Below, in pieces: positions 29,967 to 33,827 of a DNA stretch of 33,827 nucleotides. The stretch lies in IMG/VR virus record IMGVR_UViG_3300042526_000622, positions 1-33,827 of that record. One strand, given 5' to 3'. The DNA is from a virus. Within the stretch, counting starts at the first letter, position 1; the number at the start of each line of letters is the position of its first letter. The notes under the pieces were generated by a model. That model saw only the letters and a list, made by a program, of their open reading frames with translations. It did no database searches and was not told the DNA's origin. The position numbers and the translations under genes were made by a program.

Positions 29967-30491
29967 CTATTTAATTCTTAAAGAAGTTCCGCGCGGTAGT
30001 AATTTGACACCTTGAATTTCCGTACCCATCTCCAAAGCTTTCCTAATGCTTGCGTTATCTGCTTCAATGGTTATTTTTTGGAACTGTGTTGGTAACTGAT
30101 CTGCTGGTACATCCACCACTAAGGGTTGGACCCCACCATTATTGGCAATGCTTACTTTAAAGGTTTTGCATTCAAGCTTTTGAATGGATTGAGTTTCAAA
30201 GAAAAACTTTAATCTTTCTTTCAGACTCTTAACCATGTTTTCATTAGTCAGGGCCAAGTTTCTGATCCTCTTGGCTTCTGCTTGCCTTACTAATGCCCTG
30301 CCTTCAAGCTCCCTAATTAGCCAGCAGTAATTTTCAATCTTGGCTTCAATGCTGCCTTCAAGTTCTTTTAATAGATCATCAATGGTGGTATCGATTTCAC
30401 CTGTCAACTCTCCTGCATCATCCGTCTTGGCTTCTGTTTCCAGCCAGAATTTCATGATTGCTGCAGAAGAGGATAAATCAAATAAGCTCAT
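29967..30491 (-). CDS. Gp157-family protein
   Basis: A 174-residue protein with the siphovirus Gp157 pattern: an acidic helical N-terminus (SLFDLSSSAAIMKFWLETEA), coiled-coil centre (EAKIENYCWLIRELEGRALV, LKERLKFFFETQ) and a beta-rich C-terminus (QKLECKTFKVSIANNGG). Gp157 proteins occur beside annealing proteins and have been linked to phage resistance in streptococcal systems; molecular role unclear. Its ATG overlaps the upstream stop (TAATG). Confidence 0.85.
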   Translation of the reverse strand: MSLFDLSSSAAIMKFWLETEAKTDDAGELTGEIDTTIDDLLKELEGSIEAKIENYCWLIRELEGRALVRQAEAKRIRNLALTNENMVKSLKERLKFFFETQSIQKLECKTFKVSIANNGGVQPLVVDVPADQLPTQFQKITIEADNASIRKALEMGTEIQGVKLLPRGTSLRIK

Positions 30492-31210
30492 TATTTAGCC
30501 CCCATCTTTTTGGCTATCAGCTTTTCAGCATCGATCCGTTGAGCTTCTACCAACTGATCCACAGAGGTGACTTTGTAGTATTTCAGCATGGCTTGCATGG
30601 TGCCAGGGAAAGCATGTTCAACTGCTAGGCATGCATCTTGAAAAGTTTCCATGGGCTTATGCTCATCAACTACTACTGGTGCTGCCAGAGCTGCGACAAC
30701 AGGCCTAATAGGTTGGGCTTGAATCTGGGATTCAACTTCCGTTTCATCTAACCAACCAAGACCGCAGATAGATAAAGTGACCCTGCGCTTAGCCTTGGTT
30801 TCAGCACACATAAGTTTGTTGGATCTGGCTTCACCCTGCAAACCCTTAAGGGAAACCACCCCACAGGATTCATCCGTTCGACCTGTCATATCCTCAGCTC
30901 GAGCTGTTACTGTGTAGATATCTTCAACCAGTTCCCTGCTCAGGATCTGAATAGATACCCCATGAAGTTTCCGTAACTGATCAGAACAAGCCCTAGTTGC
31001 GTATAGCTTCAACTTCCCACCCAAAGGGATGAACTCAAAGGGCTGGGTGTGTGGGTTTAGGCCAAGACTTTCACAGACCCTAAGGTAATAGGCTGACCTT
31101 TGATCTTCACTCAGGGTAGATAGATCACCCTGGATAAGGACTGCATCCGTTTTGATAGCTGCCATTTCAGCAGGTTTACCAGTATTATTTTTTGTCTTCA
31201 AAGCTGTCAT
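30491..31210 (-). CDS. Single-strand annealing protein candidate (RecT/Red-beta-like)
   Basis: A 239-residue protein from the ATG at 31210, with AGGAAG six bases upstream. The core reads CESLGLNPHTQPFEFIPLGG, KLKLYATRACSDQLRKLHGV, and later ETKAKRRVTLSICGLG. This resembles the N-terminal part of RecT/Bet proteins (G-L-x-P ... GK..YA). It forms a set with Gp157 and the SSB-like protein, supporting a role in strand annealing during replication and recombination. No paired exonuclease is obvious; the PD-(D/E)XK-like gene at 24686 is a candidate. The family is suggested, not proven. Confidence 0.65.
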   Translation of the reverse strand: MTALKTKNNTGKPAEMAAIKTDAVLIQGDLSTLSEDQRSAYYLRVCESLGLNPHTQPFEFIPLGGKLKLYATRACSDQLRKLHGVSIQILSRELVEDIYTVTARAEDMTGRTDESCGVVSLKGLQGEARSNKLMCAETKAKRRVTLSICGLGWLDETEVESQIQAQPIRPVVAALAAPVVVDEHKPMETFQDACLAVEHAFPGTMQAMLKYYKVTSVDQLVEAQRIDAEKLIAKKMGAK

Positions 31211-31373
31211 TAAATACTTCCTGTCGATAAATTTTAAAACTTCTTGGCCCATCAAAACCTAATTGATAGGATCCATCCACTGCTCGCTTAAGGGTGACCA
31301 CCAGAATCTTGTTCGGGTCGGATTCATCCCAGATCAACACTGACTCATTCACTTTTCTTTCTAATACCAGCAT
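31185..31373 (-). CDS. csrA: CsrA/RsmA carbon storage regulator homologue
   Basis: A 62-residue protein starting MLVLERKVNESVLIWDES, the classic CsrA start (MLVLxRK). The core VVTLKRAVDGSYQLGFDGPR and IYRQEV matches the five-strand fold; Arg50 corresponds to the RNA-binding arginine of CsrA. Bacterial CsrA binds GGA motifs in mRNA leaders and usually blocks translation. The loop near residues 16-22 is slightly longer than usual. A strong AAGGAG precedes the ATG. It overlaps the next gene by 26 bases. A phage copy could act on host or on phage mRNAs. Confidence 0.92.
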   Translation of the reverse strand: MLVLERKVNESVLIWDESDPNKILVVTLKRAVDGSYQLGFDGPRSFKIYRQEVFNDSFEDKK

Positions 31374-31378
31374 CCTTG

Positions 31379-31576
31379 CTACTCCTTATCTTTGGGTTCA
31401 TCGTCATGTAAAACCGTTATGTACTCAGCCAGGACTTCTAGATGTCGTTTCACTCTCCCTTCAATGTGCTTTTGTTGTCGTTTGGTATTCTCAGGGTGTA
31501 GCTGGGAACTGAAGTCCAAGACCTTGGACATCTGATCCAGTAACAGGTTCGCCATTTGTTTTGTCATCCGTGCCAT
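31379..31576 (-). CDS. Small helical protein upstream of csrA
   Basis: A 65-residue charged, helical protein (MARMTKQMANLLLDQMSKVL... with HPENTKRQQKHIEGRVKRHL). I do not recognise it. The ATG at 31576 is chosen since GGAG is eight bases upstream; a GTG three codons earlier is less likely. It is the first gene after the repeat-rich promoter region at 31612..31665 and shares an operon with csrA. Confidence 0.6.
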   Translation of the reverse strand: MARMTKQMANLLLDQMSKVLDFSSQLHPENTKRQQKHIEGRVKRHLEVLAEYITVLHDDEPKDKE

Positions 31577-31611
31577 GTGTGTCACTCCTATAAACTTATT
31601 CTATCTTAATA

Positions 31612-31665
31612 GTTTACAGTTGTCTGTCTGACACCTGCCTGACATCTGCCGGCAGAAGTCTGACA
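31612..31665 (-). promoter_or_regulatory. Repeat-rich control region before the csrA operon
   Basis: CTGACA (plus strand) occurs at 31628..31633, 31639..31644 and 31660..31665. The spacings of 11 and 21 bases put all copies on one face of the helix. The palindrome CTGCCGGCAG fills 31646..31655. Coding-strand promoter candidates are CAGACA with TAGAAT after 18 bases, or TAAACT. The site 31612..31624 resembles the motif shared by the two regions near the RHH operon and capsid leader. Confidence 0.55.
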
Positions 31666-31668
31666 TGG

Positions 31669-31959
31669 CTATCTGTTGATTTTGTAGCCACCTTTTGCAC
31701 GGATTAGAATCATCCGCTCGACCATGTTGCTGAGACATGCCCGAAAGCTGCTGCTGTTATCTAGCTGAAGGAGGTTGGCTATTTGCTGTGCTGATATGAT
31801 TTCTTTTTTAACAGACCTAATCACCAACAATTCAAGCTCGGTAAAGAACCGCCAGTGGGAAGGCCTTTTATTTTTCTTCTTGGGAGAAGGTAGGGCATCC
31901 TGCCCTGAGGTTTCATCCTGAACTAGTTTAAACAATTTCCCATCGTCCTGATTATTCAC
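31669..31959 (-). CDS. Winged-helix DNA-binding protein
   Basis: A 96-residue protein starting at GTG 31959, with AAGGA eight bases upstream. Residues 40-95 (ELELLVIRSVKKEIISAQQI, LLQLDNSSSFRACLSNMVER, MILIRAKGGYKINR) have the helix-turn-helix and wing of a small regulator. A basic stretch KKKNKRPSHWRF precedes it. It lies between the integrase and the repeat-rich region, so control of that promoter is a fair inference. It might be the phage's lysis-lysogeny regulator. Confidence 0.75.
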   Translation of the reverse strand: MNNQDDGKLFKLVQDETSGQDALPSPKKKNKRPSHWRFFTELELLVIRSVKKEIISAQQIANLLQLDNSSSFRACLSNMVERMILIRAKGGYKINR

Positions 31960-31995
31960 GGTTAGAATCCTTTCTAATTACATTTGTCTGAAGTG

Positions 31996-32904
31996 TTAGT
32001 TTTGAATTTCATGATTAAGGCCACCAATAAAGTCACCATTGGGAATCGGTGTCCCTGCATAGTGACTGGTCATCCGCTGATCAGTATGACCCAGCAATAT
32101 TCGTGCAGCCTCTAGACCATGCATTGTTTGCATGTGTCTGGCTCGGCCAGAGCGAATGCCTCTAATAGTCCATTCAGGCGGGTTCTTTAGAATTCCATTC
32201 TTAATTAATTGTAGTGTACATTTTTTCACTACTCGCTGGTAGGTTAGCCTTGTTAAAAATCCCTCAATATTTTTTTTACTGGGAAATAGGAATCCTTTGG
32301 GGCATGGTTCAATCTGTTGAACAATCCTAATGGCATCAGATCCTAGATATAACTGCCGATCCTGACCCCTCCAAGCACCTTTGTGATCTGGTAAAGTCCA
32401 GATCCAGAGGTCAGGCTTAACTTTGGAAAAGTTGTTTGAATTGATCTGCACTATCTCGCATGGCCTAGCAGCTGTCAGCCAGTGCAGCTGGATTAGGTTG
32501 GATAAATATGTAGGTAAATGTGGTAGGAGTTCTGCAATTTGTATCCAAGTTACAGATTTAGTCCTGACAGGTGCGCGACCCTGCCTAGGGTTTGGCATCC
32601 AAAGGGATTTGCATGCTAGATAGGTTGCTTGTGAAACCTTGCCCTGCTCCCAGCAGAAACCCACCCACCTGATAATCCGGTGCAGGTATTCCCTGATGGT
32701 CTTGCGGGCCAGCCCCTGAGCGATCATGTGATCTCGAAACTTCCGCAGGTGGGTTACAGCTAATTTTCTAGGATCGGGTAAACTGACACACTCTAGGAAC
32801 TTAGCCTGGGCGCATCTGTGGGTGGTTAACTCGGTTGAGTTTTGAAGATAGGTCTGGAGGTAGTCCAGAAAATTACGAAACGAAATGGTTACTAAACTTT
32901 TCAT
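31996..32904 (-). CDS. int: Tyrosine recombinase (integrase)
   Basis: A 302-residue integrase from the ATG at 32904, which has AGGA nine bases upstream; an ATG at 32940 would start within five bases of attP. Residues 1-105 form a SAM-like core-binding domain. The catalytic domain has Arg147 (TAARPCEIVQI), Lys175, Arg251 in TIRGIRSGRARHM, His273 in LLGHTD and the nucleophile Tyr282 in SHYAG. The position of the first His of the HxxR box is Arg248. It catalyses integration at a tRNA gene through the adjacent attP. Confidence 0.93.
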   Translation of the reverse strand: MKSLVTISFRNFLDYLQTYLQNSTELTTHRCAQAKFLECVSLPDPRKLAVTHLRKFRDHMIAQGLARKTIREYLHRIIRWVGFCWEQGKVSQATYLACKSLWMPNPRQGRAPVRTKSVTWIQIAELLPHLPTYLSNLIQLHWLTAARPCEIVQINSNNFSKVKPDLWIWTLPDHKGAWRGQDRQLYLGSDAIRIVQQIEPCPKGFLFPSKKNIEGFLTRLTYQRVVKKCTLQLIKNGILKNPPEWTIRGIRSGRARHMQTMHGLEAARILLGHTDQRMTSHYAGTPIPNGDFIGGLNHEIQN

Positions 32905-32942
32905 AGGGTTCCATCCTAGTAAGGGAAAAAGTATCCTCATCT

Positions 32943-33008
32943 AGGGTGGTCGCTTGGTTCGGGACCAAGAGGTCGCAGGTCCGAATCCCGCAGAAAAGTG
33001 ACCATCCT
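32943..33008 (+). other. attP: Phage attachment site attP (tRNA-Pro fragment)
   Basis: The stretch 32953..32991 is the 3' part of a tRNA: stem CTTGG, loop TTCGGGA (anticodon CGG at 32960..32962, proline), stem CCAAG, variable AGGTC, and a degenerate T-arm (GCAGG / TCCGAAT / CCCGC, with an A-C mismatch). No D-arm or acceptor stem is present, so it is not a functional tRNA. A 9-bp inverted repeat with one wobble (AGGGTGGTC at 32943, GACCATCCT at 33000) flanks it. Location directly upstream of the integrase fits attP; the identity core probably covers about 32951..32980. Confidence 0.88.
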
Positions 33009-33015
33009 TAGATAA

Positions 33016-33417
33016 TTAGAAGTCTATTAGATCATCCTCATCGATGTCAAGGGTAATTCTTTTAGGTGCCCAATTATTTGATAGCACACCCTTTCTTTTC
33101 TTCATGCTTCCATCTGATTTAAAGTAGCAATCAGGTGTTACCACTGCATCATCTGGGTGATGAATTTCCCTGAGATCCTCTAGCCTTTGCGCCATCACTG
33201 CCATCTTTTCTTCTGACCCTGGTAGAAATTCTGTGGGGTGATCTGGTAACCCAATAGGCTCCATAAATGCGTTGGTATTTCTTTCCACTCTGTGTCTGGT
33301 TTCGATCTTTAATGGTTCAGATTCTGGCCTCTGATAACAGGCAAGGCAGAGGTTTCTAGATTTGTGGGGTTTGGTTTGTCCGCATAATAAACATTCAATC
33401 ATCCTGACAGTGGGCAT
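33016..33417 (-). CDS. Zinc-ribbon protein of unknown function
   Basis: A 133-residue protein with N-terminal knuckles CLLC and CLAC (CLLCGQTKPHKSRNLCLACY), a helical centre (EEKMAVMAQRLEDLREIHHP) and an acidic C-terminus (DIDEDDLIDF). The first knuckle pair forms a compact zinc ribbon. The ATG is preceded by AGGAT. It lies between the HNH nuclease and attP. It could be a transcription-linked or DNA-binding factor; not recognised. Confidence 0.65.
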   Translation of the reverse strand: MPTVRMIECLLCGQTKPHKSRNLCLACYQRPESEPLKIETRHRVERNTNAFMEPIGLPDHPTEFLPGSEEKMAVMAQRLEDLREIHHPDDAVVTPDCYFKSDGSMKKRKGVLSNNWAPKRITLDIDEDDLIDF

Positions 33418-33444
33418 AGGGGATCCTATTGCTGCGGATCCATC

Positions 33445-33771
33445 CTAAGGTCGTGTTTCAATTTTTCGATAATACCTGACACAGTCCATCCTAACATCTC
33501 TGTTATGAGAGCGCCAGTTTAGCAGGTGGCCATGAACGAAATGACATCGCCCACTACCCATGCACAGGGTAAGTAGATTTTCAAAGTCTAGTTCTAGGGA
33601 TTTGCCTGCAGGGGTGTGGTATGGGGTGACATGATGCACCTCTAATTTTTCGGTGCTACCACATGCAGCGCAGAAGGGATTCAACTTTAAAAACTGGGTG
33701 CGGACCCCAGGCCATTTAGATGACCTAGGGATTCCAAAACATAATCGGTCTGGCTGCCTAGAGTGCAGCAT
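33445..33771 (-). CDS. HNH endonuclease crossing the circular join
   Basis: A 108-residue protein with a full HNH core: CAACGSTEKLEVHHVTPYH with the HH pair, Asn in FENLLTLC, and C-x4-CHFVHGH. The N-terminus (MLHSRQPDRLCFGIPRSSKW) lies in the duplicated end region, so on the circle it overlaps the end of the gene at 58..387 by 14 bases. This is one of three HNH genes here. It may be a free-standing homing-type nuclease or a packaging accessory. Confidence 0.8.
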   Translation of the reverse strand: MLHSRQPDRLCFGIPRSSKWPGVRTQFLKLNPFCAACGSTEKLEVHHVTPYHTPAGKSLELDFENLLTLCMGSGRCHFVHGHLLNWRSHNRDVRMDCVRYYRKIETRP

Positions 33772-33827
33772 TAATGATCATCTTGATCAGGACTTTCAGA
33801 ACAATCGCCCAAGGGATAATGCCAAGC
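33701..33827. repeat. Terminal direct repeat, right copy (circular join)
   Basis: Identical to 1..127; see the left copy. It carries the start of the HNH gene and the end of the gene at 58..387 in the same arrangement, which confirms that the two ends are the same locus. Confidence 0.9.

Noticed and set aside
32943-33008. A functional tRNA-Pro gene
   Set aside because: D-arm and acceptor stem are missing and the T-stem has a mismatch; it fits an attachment site better.

Overview
This window reads as the complete genome of a temperate siphovirus (HK97-type tailed phage with a long flexible tail) assembled as a circle. The first 127 bases recur exactly as the last 127, so the unit is about 33,700 bp and the ends join. 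Every gene I accept lies on the minus strand, so transcription runs from high to low coordinates and passes through the join (58..387 is followed by the gene at 33445..33771). The host is not certain. A CsrA homologue, a tRNA-Pro fragment of Gram-negative type, and exported Ig-like and papain-like proteins in the late region suggest a planctomycete or similar Gram-negative host; this is a low-confidence inference. Layout in order of transcription. (1) 33771-31379, establishment and regulation: HNH nuclease, zinc-ribbon protein, attP carrying a tRNA-Pro(CGG) fragment, tyrosine integrase, winged-helix protein, a small helical protein and CsrA. (2) 31210-28259, recombination: RecT/Red-beta-like annealing protein candidate, Gp157-family protein, SSB-like protein, a 190-base non-coding block full of inverted repeats, and a ParB-domain protein. 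(3) 28256-24056, small early genes and replication: an HNH protein, a double zinc-ribbon protein, a DUF6378-like protein, a replication initiator with a candidate lambda-O-style origin inside its gene, a Cys-cluster partner, a PD-(D/E)XK-like nuclease, a zinc-ribbon/coiled-coil protein that seems to start at ATT, and a RusA resolvase. (4) 24059-16739, packaging and head: HNH, a 49-residue linker ORF, TerS (P27), TerL, portal and prohead protease. Next come a membrane-anchored accessory protein and a two-gene cassette (70-residue protein plus ribbon-helix-helix protein) with its own promoter, operator-like repeats and terminator. The major capsid protein follows. (5) 16739-2614, head-tail junction and tail: connector, adaptor, gp10-like and DUF3168 proteins, tail tube, the G/GT chaperone pair joined by a -1 frameshift at A AAA AAC, a 1060-residue tape measure, distal tail proteins, and a set of modular fibres sharing end motifs. 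(6) 2605-58, lysis and exit: an exported Ig-like protein, a papain-like cysteine peptidase with an intact C/H/N triad, a small Cys-rich exported protein, a holin-like membrane protein and a small terminal protein. No lysozyme or amidase was recognised, so the peptidase is the best candidate for the lytic enzyme. The most interesting points are the candidate origin at 26330..26450, the folded non-coding block at 29330..29501, a regulatory motif shared by three putative control regions, the self-contained ribbon-helix-helix cassette between protease and capsid, a hairpin over the capsid ribosome-binding site in a phage that encodes CsrA, and the protease-based lysis cassette.
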